Source: Caballeronia terrestris (GTDB lineage: Bacteria; Pseudomonadota; Gammaproteobacteria; Burkholderiales; Burkholderiaceae). From it: DNA of 64,000 bases. The stretch spans positions 96,305 to 160,304 of the forward strand of contig NZ_FCOL02000012.1 of assembly GCF_001544515.1 (NCBI RefSeq). The letters run 5' to 3'. Positions 29,198 to 40,236 of the stretch are shown piece by piece (position 1 is the first letter of the stretch; every line of letters starts with the position of its first letter). The translations under genes were made by a program, and so were the position numbers. The notes below the pieces were generated by a model, which was given only the letters and a program-made list of their open reading frames with translations, was not told the origin of the DNA and did not search any database.

Positions 29198-30295
29198 ATG
29201 AAAACGTATCGCATCGCAACCATCCCTGGCGACGGCATCGGCAAGGAAGTCGTTCCCGCGGGCCAGCAAGTGCTCGAAGCGCTTGCGAGCACGGCCCAGT
29301 CGTTCGCATTCGAGTTCGAAAACTTCGACTGGGGCGGCGACTACTACCGCAAGAACGGCGTGATGATGCCGGAAGATGGTCTCGATGCGATCCGCGGCAA
29401 GGATGCGATCCTGTTCGGCTCGGCGGGCGATCCGGACATTCCCGACCACATCACGCTGTGGGGTCTGCGTCTCAAGATTTGCCAGGGCCTCGATCAATAC
29501 GCGAACGTCCGCCCGACGCGCATCCTGCCCGGCATCGACGGCCCGCTCAAGCGCTGCCAGCCTGAGGACCTGAACTGGGTGATCGTGCGGGAGAACTCGG
29601 AGGGCGAATATTCGGGCGTCGGCGGCCGTGTTCACCAGGGTCATCCGATCGAAGCGGCAACGGACGTCTCGATCCTGACACGCGCCGGGGTCGAGCGGAT
29701 CATGCGGTTCGCGTTTCGCTTGGCACAGTCCCGTCCGCGCAAGCTGCTGACCGTCATCACGAAAAGCAACGCGCAACGCCACGCGATGGTGATGTGGGAC
29801 GAAATCGCGCTCGAAATTTCGAAGGAATTCCCCGACGTCACGTGGGACAAGGAACTGGTCGATGCATCGACGGCGCGCATGATCAACCGCCCCGCGACGC
29901 TCGACACGATCGTCGCCACGAATTTGCACGCCGACATCCTCAGCGACCTCGCCGCGGCGCTCGCGGGCAGTCTCGGCATCGCGCCGACGGGCAACATCGA
30001 TCCGGAGCGCCGCTATCCGTCGATGTTCGAGCCGATCCACGGTTCTGCATTCGACATCATGGGCAAGGGCTTGGCGAATCCGGTCGGCACGTTCTGGTCG
30101 GTCGTGATGCTGCTGGAACACCTCGGCGAATTCGATGCTGCCAGGCGCGTGATGCAGGCCGTCGAAGCCGTCACCGCCGACACGTCGCTCCATACGCGCG
30201 ACCTCGGCGGCACGGCGACCACGGCGCAAGTTACGGCGGCTGTCTGCGCGCTGCTCGACAAGGCCGAGGCGTCGGCGGCGAAGGCCGTCGCGTAA
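29198..30295 (+). CDS. ttuC: Tartrate dehydrogenase/decarboxylase (isopropylmalate dehydrogenase superfamily)
   Basis: A 365-aa metal- and NAD-dependent beta-decarboxylating dehydrogenase. It has the family start ATIPGDGIGKEV, VRENSEGEYSG, the K-N pair in TKSNAQRHAMVMWDE, Asp residues for the metal in NLHADILSDLAAAL, and EPIHGSAFDIMGKG. The VRENSEGEYSGVGG form is that of TtuC rather than LeuB. It converts tartrate to oxaloglycolate/glycerate or decarboxylates malate-type acids. It heads a module followed by glycerate kinase (broken), pyruvate kinase, enolase (broken) and a DctA-like symporter. Its C-terminal 36 codons are nearly identical to a second copy at 63888-64000. Confidence 0.9.
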   Translation: MKTYRIATIPGDGIGKEVVPAGQQVLEALASTAQSFAFEFENFDWGGDYYRKNGVMMPEDGLDAIRGKDAILFGSAGDPDIPDHITLWGLRLKICQGLDQYANVRPTRILPGIDGPLKRCQPEDLNWVIVRENSEGEYSGVGGRVHQGHPIEAATDVSILTRAGVERIMRFAFRLAQSRPRKLLTVITKSNAQRHAMVMWDEIALEISKEFPDVTWDKELVDASTARMINRPATLDTIVATNLHADILSDLAAALAGSLGIAPTGNIDPERRYPSMFEPIHGSAFDIMGKGLANPVGTFWSVVMLLEHLGEFDAARRVMQAVEAVTADTSLHTRDLGGTATTAQVTAAVCALLDKAEASAAKAVA

Positions 30296-30434
30296 GTACG
30301 CCGGGGTCCGGCCAGCAGGCCGGACCTGCCCCTGCGCGTAGAGACTTCGCGAACACACCCGTACACAAGAGCCGCAGCGTCACGCGGCGGACGGCGCTCG
30401 TCCCTACGCGGTAGAAAACAAAGCAGGAGACAAG

Positions 30435-30497
30435 ATGTTTATCCCGACCCATTTCCCGTCATCCGTCGTCGTCGTCACTGCGCGGGACGCCGGATGA
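30435..30497 (+). CDS. Twenty-residue ORF with strong ribosome site ahead of the ttuD remnant
   Basis: ATG at 30435 is preceded by AGGAG five bases upstream, the best ribosome site in this gap. The peptide begins MFIPTHFPSS and ends at a TGA that overlaps the next ATG (ATGA). It may be a leader peptide or the front stub of a gene whose remainder was deleted during the decay of this locus. It matches nothing recognised. Confidence 0.3.
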   Translation: MFIPTHFPSSVVVVTARDAG

Positions 30498-31354
30498 AGG
30501 ACTCGACTTCTTCCGCGCCTTCGGCCGCACCCGACCAGCCAGCCATCGACCGCTTGCTGAAGGAGATGTTCAGCGCCGCGATCGCGATTGCCCAGCCCCG
30601 CGCCGCGCGTCCCCGACTTCCTGGCAGGGCCGCCAGCGACATCGCCTCCGGCCCGGCCGTGCCCGACCCGACGACCTGCACGGACGCGCTCGCCATCCTC
30701 AAGCGCTACGCGATCGACGTGTCGCCTGCCGTGACCGCGCTGCTCGAAAGCGGCCGGACGGAGTCGCCGATACCCGGCGATCCCCGCTTGCCTCACATCG
30801 AAACCCATCTGATCGCGACGCCTCAGCTCGCGCTCGAAGCCGCCGCGCGCGAAGCGCGGGCGGCGGGCATCGACGCGCACATTCTGGGCGATTCGATCGA
30901 AGGCGAGGCACGCGATGTCGGCGCGGTCATGGCTGGGATCGCGAAGCAGGTGTGGCGGCGCGGCCAGCCGTTCAAGGCGCCCTGCGTGCTGCTCTCGGGC
31001 GGCGAGACGACAGTCACGATTCGCGGCGACGGCAGGGGCGGACGCAACGTCGAATTCCTACTGGGGCTCGGCGTCGCGCTGAACGGCGAGCCCGGCGTCT
31101 TCGCGATTGCGGGCGATACGGACGGCGTAGACGGACAGGAGGAAATCGCCAGGGCCGTGCTCATGCCGGACAGCCTTTCGAGGGCGCGAGAGCGCGGCAT
31201 CCGTCCCGCGGATCGCCTCGAAAACAACGATGCACACGGATTTTTCCAGGCGCTCGGCGACTCGGTCGTCACCCCGGGCCGGCGCTCACGAACGTCAACG
31301 ACTTTCATGCCATTTTCATTGCCGCTCACGACGGCGATCTTCCCCGGAGTCTAA
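30494..31354 (+). pseudogene. ttuD: Glycerate 2-kinase (MOFRL family) remnant with internal deletion and 3' frameshift
   Basis: The intact family is about 420-430 aa. Here an N-terminal stub (about 35 residues, ending IAIAQP) runs straight into SDIASGPAVPDPTTC, a segment that normally lies near the middle. Roughly 130 residues are missing, including the N-terminal nucleotide-binding region with the SGGGSAL motif. The MOFRL domain follows: LLSGGETTVTI, GGRNVEFLLGL, AGDTDGVDG and NDAHGFF. Near 31280 the reading shifts: the expected GPALTNVNDF continues in another frame (about two extra bases in ACCCCGGGCC), so this frame ends in unrelated residues at 31354. The product cannot be an active kinase. 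Confidence 0.85.
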
Positions 31355-31356
31355 AG

Positions 31357-33094
<1,738 letters not shown>

Positions 33095-33108
33095 TTCAGG
33101 AGACAACG

Positions 33109-34455
33109 ATGCGCCACTTCTTCGGAAAACTGTACGTCCAGGTGCTGATCGGCGTGTTTGCCGGCGTCGCGCTGGGTTGGTTCTATCCCAACATGGCGGC
33201 GGACTTCAAGCCGCTCGGGGACATCTTCATCAAGCTGATCAAGATGGTCTTTGCGCCGATCATCTTCGCGACGGTCGTGCTCGGCATCGCGCGGATGGAG
33301 AACATGAAGGAACTGGGGCGCGTCGGCGTGCGTGCGCTGATCTACTTCGAGGTGCTCTCGACGTTCGCGCTGGCGCTGGGTCTCGTCGTCGTGAACGTGG
33401 TCGGGCCGGGCAAGGGCATGAACATCGACGCGTCGCAGCTCGACACGCACGCGATCGCCAATTACACGGCGGCCGCGGCCAAGCCGGAGGGGTTCATCGC
33501 GTTCGTGATGCATCTCGTGCCGACGAGCATCGTCGATGCGCTCGCGAAGAACGACATCCTGCAGATCCTCGTCTTCGCGACGCTGTTCGGGATCGCGCTA
33601 TCGCACATCGGCGCGGCGCGTGCGAAGCCGGTCGTCGATTTCCTCGATTCGTTCACGCACGGCGTGTTCAGCGTCGTCGGGATGATCATGCGGCTCGCGC
33701 CGCTTGCGGCGTTCGGCGCGATGTCGTTCACGGTCGGGAAGTACGGGCTGGGATCGATCGTGTCGCTCGGCAAGCTGATGGGCACGATGTACATCACCTG
33801 CTTCCTGTTCGTCACGATCGTGCTGGGTATGATCGCGCGGCTCTCGGGCTTCAGCCTGTGGAAGTTCCTGAAGTACATCAAGGACGAGCTTTTCACGGTG
33901 CTGGGGACGAGTTCATCGGAATCGGTGGTGCCGCAACTGATGCGCAAGCTGGAGCACCTGGGCGTGTCGAAGCCGGTGGTGGGTCTCGTGGTGCCCGCGG
34001 GCCTGACGTTCAATCCCGACGGCCAGTGCATCTACTACACGATGGCCGCGATCTTCATCGCGCAGGCGACCAACACGCCGCTTTCGATGACCGATCAGAT
34101 CGTCATATTGGGTGTGCTGTTGCTGACGTCGAAAGGATCGGCGGGGGTGACAGGGTCGGGGTTCATCACGCTTGCCGCCACGCTGGCTTCGATGGGCAAG
34201 ATTCCGGTCGCAGGGATGGTGCTGCTGCTGGGCGTGGATCGCTTCATGTCGGAAGCAAGGGCGATTACCAACACGATCGGTAACGCGGTCGGTACGGTGG
34301 CGATTGCTCGCTGGGTGGGCTCGGTCGATCGTCAGCGGATGGCGGACGTGCTGAACGGAAAGGGCGACGATCCCGAAGATCTGGAAAAACTGTACGAAGG
34401 CGACGACGCGCCGACGGCAAAGCCGGTTGCGGATCGGGGACCTAAAGCAGCCTGA
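33109..34455 (+). CDS. dctA: Dicarboxylate/cation symporter (DctA, DAACS family)
   Basis: 448 aa from the ATG at 33109, which has AGGAG five bases before it; an in-frame ATG six codons earlier lacks one. The protein has the DAACS pattern: about eight hydrophobic segments, the serine-rich reentrant [14 protein letters not shown], the [14 protein letters not shown] motif and [11 protein letters not shown]. It imports C4-dicarboxylates with protons or sodium. Placed after the tartrate module, it is the likely tartrate/malate uptake system. Confidence 0.92.
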   Translation: MRHFFGKLYVQVLIGVFAGVALGWFYPNMAADFKPLGDIFIKLIKMVFAPIIFATVVLGIARMENMKELGRVGVRALIYFEVLSTFALALGLVVVNVVGPGKGMNIDASQLDTHAIANYTAAAAKPEGFIAFVMHLVPTSIVDALAKNDILQILVFATLFGIALSHIGAARAKPVVDFLDSFTHGVFSVVGMIMRLAPLAAFGAMSFTVGKYGLGSIVSLGKLMGTMYITCFLFVTIVLGMIARLSGFSLWKFLKYIKDELFTVLGTSSSESVVPQLMRKLEHLGVSKPVVGLVVPAGLTFNPDGQCIYYTMAAIFIAQATNTPLSMTDQIVILGVLLLTSKGSAGVTGSGFITLAATLASMGKIPVAGMVLLLGVDRFMSEARAITNTIGNAVGTVAIARWVGSVDRQRMADVLNGKGDDPEDLEKLYEGDDAPTAKPVADRGPKAA

Positions 34456-34586
34456 ACTCGATGCAGGTGCTTTTCATCCGCTCGCTGCCCCGCTCTTTGA
34501 CGGACGGGCCCGGGCGGAGGGCGTTTACTCGGCTGATTGTCCTTGTCTGGTGCGGATGCGCGACGTGTACTTCGCAACGCGAAACT

Positions 34587-34685
34587 TCAATGCTGAGGAC
34601 GGTTCTGCGTGTGATACATGACTTTGAGCACGCCGGTCGCGACAAAGATAACGGCAGCAGCAGCGCACATGACGATCGAGACCAT
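34587..34685 (-). CDS. 32-residue single-helix membrane protein
   Basis: A very short gene reading ATG at 34685 to TGA at 34587. GGAG lies eight bases upstream. The peptide starts MVSIVMCAAAAVIFVATGVL, one transmembrane helix, followed by the polar tail KVMYHTQNRPQH. The composition contrasts with the surrounding noncoding sequence. The function is unknown; such peptides often bind larger membrane proteins. It sits between the symporter and a small hypothetical gene. Confidence 0.5.
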   Translation of the reverse strand: MVSIVMCAAAAVIFVATGVLKVMYHTQNRPQH

Positions 34686-34994
34686 TTGGAAACTCCAGTG
34701 AAAATCATTTGATTTAAGTAAGTATAAACCCTTAGTCCTCTCTCGATCGTTCCTTTGTGGATTTGTGTCGATGACACAACGTCGCCGGGCGGTCGTTTCG
34801 GTTGGAAAAGTTTTGTTCGAAAGGTGCGGTCGGGTCGCTCGCCCTTGTTAGGATTGCCTTTTGCAGACAGTCACCGGATGGGATTGTTTGCCGGAATATT
34901 TGCCGTTTGCCGTTCAACGGAAATTGGCAATTTTGGCGTGTACGGGAAAACCCCTACATTCTGTTACAATCACGGCGGAAATAAGGAACCCGCC
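34686..34994. other. Intergenic region with lower GC
   Basis: 309 bases between the 32-residue membrane protein (minus) and the 66-residue protein (plus). A 13-bp inverted repeat AAATTG-G-CAATTT is at 34921-34933, and a possible -10 element TACAAT at 34965-34970 stands 25 bases before the next start. No gene was recognised. Confidence 0.4.
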
Positions 34995-35195
34995 ATGCCC
35001 CATCGCTACCCCATTCTCGAAAAAATCGCGTTCACGCTGTTCACGTTGTCCGCCGTCGTGGACGCGACGTACATCAGCTACGAAAAAAGCCCGAATTTCC
35101 GGGACAACATCCACGAGATCATTCGGATTGGCGAGGAAATGTCGCGCTTGTATCCGGCCGAAGTCGATCCGTGGATGCAGATCGCGATTAGCTGA
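34995..35195 (+). CDS. Small hypothetical protein, 66 aa
   Basis: ATG at 34995 with AAGGAAC nine bases upstream. The protein begins MPHRYPILEKIAFTLFTLSA and has one amphipathic to hydrophobic stretch (residues 7-22), then a charged half with DNIHEIIRIGEEM. Possibly a membrane-associated peptide. It has its own promoter region with a TACAAT box. Not recognised. Confidence 0.55.
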   Translation: MPHRYPILEKIAFTLFTLSAVVDATYISYEKSPNFRDNIHEIIRIGEEMSRLYPAEVDPWMQIAIS

Positions 35196-35670
35196 TCGGT
35201 CGCTAAGGGGCGCGCGCGGCTCTGGTTGAGCGCGCCACCGCCGTCGATTCCTCATTTCGGGCCGCTTGTCCGTGCATGGCCTGAGGCATGGTTGCGCTTT
35301 GACCGGCTCAGGCCCAACGTTTCCGTGCCAAGACCGGACGTCATCGGCGAATTCAGGGCCAGGTGCAAAGCCGCTGGCTCCCGGCGCCCAATCCTAGAAT
35401 GTCAGTCCTCAGGCGCCTGCGCGCACGTCGCAGCCGTAAGTTCGCTCCGTTGGCCACCGCCGTCGAGCCGCACGAGCGAGTGCCGGCCGCAAATCTCGGC
35501 CGTATTCCCGCCTCAAGAGCCAACCGCAATTCCTCCGCGATTCCCCACCAGCAAGCCCCCGCCGAATAACCGATATTCGCGCCCGCCTCGCACGACTGTC
35601 GCGTGCTGCCTTATCCTTGCGGCTTGACCGTCGCGCTGCTTTAGCGCCTCCTCTTCGATTCCGCAAAAGC
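35196..35670. other. Gene-free stretch before the urea transporter
   Basis: 475 GC-rich bases with no frame that reads like a protein. GGCGCGC/GCGCGCC (35209-35236) could form a hairpin behind the 66-residue gene but lacks a T-run. The rest presumably holds the promoter of the urea transporter gene. Confidence 0.4.
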
Positions 35671-36582
35671 ATGTCGACAGCCTTCCTCACCGATTCTCCG
35701 TCCACCGATCAGCTCCGCAGCTTCGCGCGCAGCATCGGCCAGATCCTGCTGCAGCGCAACGCCGCGACCGGCGTCCTGATATTCGCCGCCGTCTGCGCGT
35801 TCAGCACGCGTCTCGCGTGCGCCCTTGTCATCGGCGCGCTGACGGGCGGCATCGTCGCGTACATCGTCGAGGACGCTGATTCTCCGACGATGCGCGACGA
35901 CCTCTATGGTTTCAACGGCGCGCTCGCCGCGCTCGCGGCCTTCACGTTCATCCACGACGACTCGCAGGCGGGCGCCGTCGCGATCGTGTCGGCGATGCTT
36001 GCGACCGCGCTGTCGCTGAGGCTCCGGAACTTGCTGCGGCGCTTCCGGCTGCCGGTGTACTCGAGTCCTGCGATCATCGTGACGTGGTGCTGGCTCCCGC
36101 TTTTCGCCGATGCAACCTCGTCCGGCGCGTCCGCATCGGCAACAAGCACGACGACGGCATGGCTCGAAGCGATCCTTGCAGGCTTCGCCCCTATCGTGTT
36201 CACGAGCGGTGTTCTGGCCGGGACGCTCCTGCTCGTGAGCCTCTGCGCCGCGCGCCCCGCGCATGCAGCCTGGGCGATCGCCGGCAGCACGGTCGGCCTC
36301 TCGCTGCACGCGCTCGCCGGAGCGCCCGACGCGATGCTGCTAAGCGGCGCCTGCGGCTTCAACGCGACGCTCACCGCGCTCGCCACGTCGAAGTACGGTG
36401 TCCGGGCGACGCTCGCCGGCATCGTCGTGGCCGTGCTGATCGAGCGCGCGGCCGCGTCGCTTGGCATCATTTCGCTGACCGCGCCGTTCGTTTTGGCCAC
36501 ATGGGCCGTGCAGGCGACGATCCAGCGCACCGACGCATCCGCCAACCACGGAGATTCGCATGTCGTTCACCCATCAGCCTGA
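35671..36582 (+). CDS. Urea transporter (UT family)
   Basis: 303 aa from the ATG at 35671. Ten or so hydrophobic segments and two-fold pseudo-symmetry are visible. The family landmarks are DLYGFNGALAALAAF in the first half and SGACGFNATLTALA in the second, with the buried LPVYSSPAIIVTWC segment. It is a channel-like protein that lets urea pass the inner membrane. The start has no strong ribosome site. Its end overlaps the class II aldolase gene by 23 bases. Confidence 0.85.
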   Translation: MSTAFLTDSPSTDQLRSFARSIGQILLQRNAATGVLIFAAVCAFSTRLACALVIGALTGGIVAYIVEDADSPTMRDDLYGFNGALAALAAFTFIHDDSQAGAVAIVSAMLATALSLRLRNLLRRFRLPVYSSPAIIVTWCWLPLFADATSSGASASATSTTTAWLEAILAGFAPIVFTSGVLAGTLLLVSLCAARPAHAAWAIAGSTVGLSLHALAGAPDAMLLSGACGFNATLTALATSKYGVRATLAGIVVAVLIERAAASLGIISLTAPFVLATWAVQATIQRTDASANHGDSHVVHPSA

Positions 36583-37336
36583 GCGCCGCATCGCGGCATC
36601 GGGCGCCATGTCGGACGCCGAGCGCGCAGTGCGCGTCGATCTCGCCGCCGCGTACCGGCTCGTCGCGCTCAACGGCTGGGACGACGTCGTCTACACGCAC
36701 ATTTCCGCGAGCGTGCCCGGCGAACCCGGCCGCTTCCTGATCAACCCGTTCGGCCTGGCATTCGACGAGGTGAACGCGACGAATCTCGTGAAGATCGACA
36801 TCGACGGCAACGTGATCGGCGAGAGCGAGCACCCGGTCAATGCGACGGGCTTCGCGCTGCACGGCGCGGTGCATCGCGCCCGCGTCGACGCGATGTGCGT
36901 GATGCATCTGCACGTCACGCAGGCGATCGCGGTGTCCGCGCAGCCCGGCGGCCTTTTGCCCGCGTCCCAGCACGCGATGCGCTTTCACGGGCACCTCGCG
37001 TACCACGACTACGAAGGCCTCGCGTTCTCGCCGGCCGAAGGCACGCGCCTCGTCGCGAACCTCGCCGACAAGCGCGCGATGCTCCTGCGCAATCACGGCC
37101 CGCTGACGCTCGGGCGCACCATCGCGGAGGCCTATGTGCTGATGGACATGCTCATCAAGGCATGCGACATTCAGCTTCGCGCGCTCGCCGGCCAGACGCA
37201 CCTGACGGTGCCGGCGCCTGAGATCGTCGATCGCACGGCGCGCCAGCTCCACGACGACGATGCCATCGAAGGCGCGCTCGAATGGCCGGCGCTCATCCGC
37301 AAGCTCGATCGCATCGATGCTTCGTATCGCGACTGA
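36560..37336 (+). CDS. Class II aldolase/adducin-family protein
   Basis: 258 aa. The zinc ligands are His residues in MHLHVTQ and LLRNHGPLT, with the acidic residue in the class II aldolase core VYTHISASVPG/FLINPFGLAFDEV. Members are fuculose-phosphate-type aldolases, but many short ones such as this act as decarboxylases or dehydratases, or have no known activity. It begins within the end of the urea transporter gene, so the two are co-transcribed. Confidence 0.85.
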   Translation: MSFTHQPERRIAASGAMSDAERAVRVDLAAAYRLVALNGWDDVVYTHISASVPGEPGRFLINPFGLAFDEVNATNLVKIDIDGNVIGESEHPVNATGFALHGAVHRARVDAMCVMHLHVTQAIAVSAQPGGLLPASQHAMRFHGHLAYHDYEGLAFSPAEGTRLVANLADKRAMLLRNHGPLTLGRTIAEAYVLMDMLIKACDIQLRALAGQTHLTVPAPEIVDRTARQLHDDDAIEGALEWPALIRKLDRIDASYRD

Positions 37337-37364
37337 TTTTTTCAACCCTGCTCAAGAAAACACC

Positions 37365-37550
37365 ATGCCGACATTCAACATCCAGCTTTTCGAAGGGCGA
37401 ACGCTCGACGAGAAACGCAAGTTCGTCGAAGCGATCACGCGCGTGACCTGCGAGACGCTCAACTGCCAGCCGGGCTCGGTCGACATCATCCTGACCGACG
37501 TCAAGCGCGAGAACTGGGCGACGGCCGGCAAGCTCTGGTCGGAGGAGTAA
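37365..37550 (+). CDS. 4-oxalocrotonate tautomerase-family enzyme
   Basis: 61 aa, the standard 4-OT length. Pro1, exposed after Met removal (MPTFNIQLFEGR), is the catalytic base, and an Arg equivalent lies in KRKFVEA. Members form hexamers that move protons between keto and enol forms. It starts 28 bases after the aldolase stop. The ribosome site is weak (AAGAAA). Confidence 0.82.
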   Translation: MPTFNIQLFEGRTLDEKRKFVEAITRVTCETLNCQPGSVDIILTDVKRENWATAGKLWSEE

Positions 37551-37570
37551 CGCAGGCTACAACCGGCTCA

Positions 37571-37636
37571 AGCAAGCGGCGCGAGCAGCCGGCCCAAGCA
37601 GCCGCCGCAAGCAGGCCGGCCCAAGCAACCGGCGCA
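37571..37636. repeat. Five degenerate 13-14 bp tandem repeats
   Basis: Units at 37571, 37584, 37597, 37610 and 37624 follow the pattern AGCAGCCGGCCCA with one to four changes. They lie between the converging tautomerase and NCS2 permease genes and are not translated in a recognised protein. They could be a small minisatellite or part of a bidirectional terminator region. Confidence 0.55.
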
Positions 37637-37645
37637 AAAGCGCGT

Positions 37646-39010
37646 TCATTCGTCGCGCTGGCCGGTTCGCAGGCTCATCGGCAGCTCCTCGGCGAGCTGC
37701 CGTTCGACTTCCTCGATCGTCTCCCCACGATTGAAAAACGCGTTCAGCACGATCGCGAAAATCGCCGCAAGCGTGATGCCGCTGTGCGTGAGCGGCGCGG
37801 CCCACGAGGGCATCAGGTGAAAGAAGGTCGGCGCGGCGAGCGGAATCACGCCGACGCCGAGGCTGATCGCCACGATCAGCAGGTTGTTCTTGCTCTCGTA
37901 GTCGACCTTGCTGAGAATCTTCACGCCCGTCGCGGCGACCATCCCGAACATCGCGATTCCTGCCCCGCCGAGCACGACGACCGGAATTGACGCGATAAAA
38001 TTCGCCAGCTTCGGCAGCAGCCCGAGCAGCATCAGCAGCACGCCCGACACCACCACGACCCAGCGACTGCGCACGCCCGTAATCCCGACGAGCCCGATGT
38101 TCTGCGAGAACGACGAGTGCGGAAACGTGTTGAAGATGCCGCCGATCAGCGTGCCGAGGCCGTCGGTGCGCAGGCCGCGCGAGGCGTCGTCGCGCGTGAC
38201 GGGGCGGCGCGTGAGATCGCCGAGCGCGAGGAACATGCCGAGCGACTCGACCATGATGACCACCATCACGAGACACAGTGAGGCGATCGCGGCGACGTCG
38301 AAGGTCGGCATGCCGAACGCGAACGGACGCACCGGCGCGAACCAGGCCGCGCGGCCGATACCCGAGAAATCGACGAGCCCGAACGGCAGCGCGAGCAGAA
38401 AGCCGATCACCATCCCGAGCAGCACGGAAATGTTCGCGAGAAAGCCCTTCAGGTACTTGTTGATCAGGAGGATCGCGAGCAGCACGACGACGGCGATCAG
38501 CAGGTTCCTCGGCTCGCCGAACGCGGGCGAGCCTCGCCCGCCGCCTGCCCAGTTGATCGCGACAGGGAACAGCGTGATGCCGATCGTCAGGATGATCGTG
38601 CCGGTGACGATCGGCGGGAAAAAGCGCATCAGGCGCCCGAAGAACGGCGCGATCAGGATCGCGAAGACGCCCGCGGCCATCGTCGCGCCGAAGATGCCGG
38701 TGAGGCCCGCACCGGAATTCGCCATCGCGACCATCGGTCCGACGGGCGCGAAACTCACGCCCATGATGACCGGCAGCCGGATGCCGAATTTCCAGATGCC
38801 GATGCACTGGATCAGCGTGACGAGCCCGCATGCGAAGAGGTCGGAACTGATCAGGAACGCGATCTGATCCTTCGGCAGCTTGAGCGCCGCGCCGATGATG
38901 AGCGGCACGGCGATCGCGCCCGCATACATGACGAGCACGTGCTGGATGCCGACCGCCAGCATCTGGCCGAATGGCAAAACTTCGTCAACGGGATGCTTCG
39001 ATACGGCCAT
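37646..39010 (-). CDS. Nucleobase:cation symporter-2 (xanthine/uric acid permease)
   Basis: 454 aa from the ATG at 39010 (GGGAG five bases upstream). It has about 14 hydrophobic segments. The NCS2 motif is QNIGLVGITGVRSR, with the substrate-binding MVESLGMF region before it and LLGLLPKLANFIASIPVVVLGG afterwards (noted only by its LPKLAN core). It resembles UacT/XanQ-like purine permeases. Uptake of xanthine or urate fits the nearby urea transporter, but no purine-degrading enzyme is adjacent. Confidence 0.9.
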   Translation of the reverse strand: MAVSKHPVDEVLPFGQMLAVGIQHVLVMYAGAIAVPLIIGAALKLPKDQIAFLISSDLFACGLVTLIQCIGIWKFGIRLPVIMGVSFAPVGPMVAMANSGAGLTGIFGATMAAGVFAILIAPFFGRLMRFFPPIVTGTIILTIGITLFPVAINWAGGGRGSPAFGEPRNLLIAVVVLLAILLINKYLKGFLANISVLLGMVIGFLLALPFGLVDFSGIGRAAWFAPVRPFAFGMPTFDVAAIASLCLVMVVIMVESLGMFLALGDLTRRPVTRDDASRGLRTDGLGTLIGGIFNTFPHSSFSQNIGLVGITGVRSRWVVVVSGVLLMLLGLLPKLANFIASIPVVVLGGAGIAMFGMVAATGVKILSKVDYESKNNLLIVAISLGVGVIPLAAPTFFHLMPSWAAPLTHSGITLAAIFAIVLNAFFNRGETIEEVERQLAEELPMSLRTGQRDE

Positions 39011-39123
39011 GTTTTCTCCCAAGAGCGGCTGGGGCGCGGCGCGCCGGACTCGTGGTCGAGTATCACAGAGATGGCCGCCGGAAAAATATTGCGGCGCTGA
39101 TGCGCGCGATCAGCCAACGCACA

Positions 39124-40236
39124 TCATTCGGCGAGTTCGTAAGCCGTGCTGCGGCCGCCGCCCGGCGCGCGGCGGAGGATGCCGAGCTTCACGAGTTCGT
39201 TGATGTCGCGGAGCGCCGTATCGGCGGAACACTTCGCAATCGACGCCCACTTGCTGCTCGTGAGCTTGCCGTCGAAACCGTCGAGCAGGCGGTTGAGGAG
39301 TTTCACTTGCCTTTCATTGAGCGGCATGCCGGCGCGTTGCCAGAAGCGCGTGCGGGCGAGCACGGCATCGAGCGCGTGGTGCGCGGCTTCGATCGCGCGC
39401 CGCAGGTTGTCGAGGAACCATGCGAGCCACGCGGTGACATCGAGCGAACCTTTCTGCGTGCTTTCGAGGATGTCGTAATACGCGCGCCGTTCGCGCTGGA
39501 TTTGCGCAGAGAGGCTGTAGAAGCGCTGCGGGCTTTCATCCGCGCGGGCGAGCAGCAAGTCGCCGATCGCGCGGGCGATGCGGCCGTTGCCGTCGTCAAA
39601 AGGGTGCAGCGTCACGAACCACAGGTGCGCAAGACCCGCTTTGAGCACCGGATGATCGTCGTGATTGTCGTTGACCCAAGCGATGAAGCGCGTCATCGAG
39701 GCATCGAGCGCAGGCGCGGGCGGCGCTTCGAAATGCACGCACTGACGTCCGAGCGGGCCGGAGACGACTTGCATCGGACCGTTGGCGTCGTCGCGATAGC
39801 CGCCGACATGGATCGGTGAAAGGCCGCTGTAGCCAGTCGGGAAGAGCGCCGCATGCCAGCCCCAGAGGCGCTGGGCGGTGAGCGAATCGGTTGAACGCAA
39901 CGTGGCGTCGAGCACCATCTCGACGACGCCTTCCACGTGCCGGTCGGCAGGCGCGAGCGCATCGATATCGACGCCGAGCCGCCGCGCGATCGACGAGCGC
40001 ACGGACGCCGGATTGAGTCTTTCGCCTTCGATTTCGCTGGTTTTGAGGACGTCGTCGGTGAGCGCGAGGAGGCTCGCCTCGTCGCGCAGCGCGAAACCGA
40101 CGTCGGCGAGTCGGCCGAGCAGCAGTCCTTGCGCGCGCGTAACCTCCGCGAGCGACACGCTGAGCACGGCGAGGTCGTAACGCATGTCCGGCCAGTCGGG
40201 CGACTGCCAGATATAAAGCCAATCTCCGCTTTCCAT
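39124..40236 (-). CDS. Fic-domain protein (AMPylase), DUF4172 type with N-terminal inhibitory helix
   Basis: 370 aa from the ATG at 40236. An earlier in-frame ATG (40281) is rejected because it lies inside the terminator of the upstream gene. N-terminal domain with IWQSPDWP (residues 9-16). The inhibitory motif T66SEIEG71 matches (S/T)xxxE(G/N). The active-site loop HPFDDGNGR is at 211-219. A C-terminal winged helix (residues about 310-365) may bind DNA. Fic enzymes transfer AMP to protein hydroxyls. The intact inhibitory helix implies self-restraint, as in class II Fic proteins. No toxin or antitoxin partner is adjacent. Confidence 0.92.
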   Translation of the reverse strand: MESGDWLYIWQSPDWPDMRYDLAVLSVSLAEVTRAQGLLLGRLADVGFALRDEASLLALTDDVLKTSEIEGERLNPASVRSSIARRLGVDIDALAPADRHVEGVVEMVLDATLRSTDSLTAQRLWGWHAALFPTGYSGLSPIHVGGYRDDANGPMQVVSGPLGRQCVHFEAPPAPALDASMTRFIAWVNDNHDDHPVLKAGLAHLWFVTLHPFDDGNGRIARAIGDLLLARADESPQRFYSLSAQIQRERRAYYDILESTQKGSLDVTAWLAWFLDNLRRAIEAAHHALDAVLARTRFWQRAGMPLNERQVKLLNRLLDGFDGKLTSSKWASIAKCSADTALRDINELVKLGILRRAPGGGRSTAYELAE

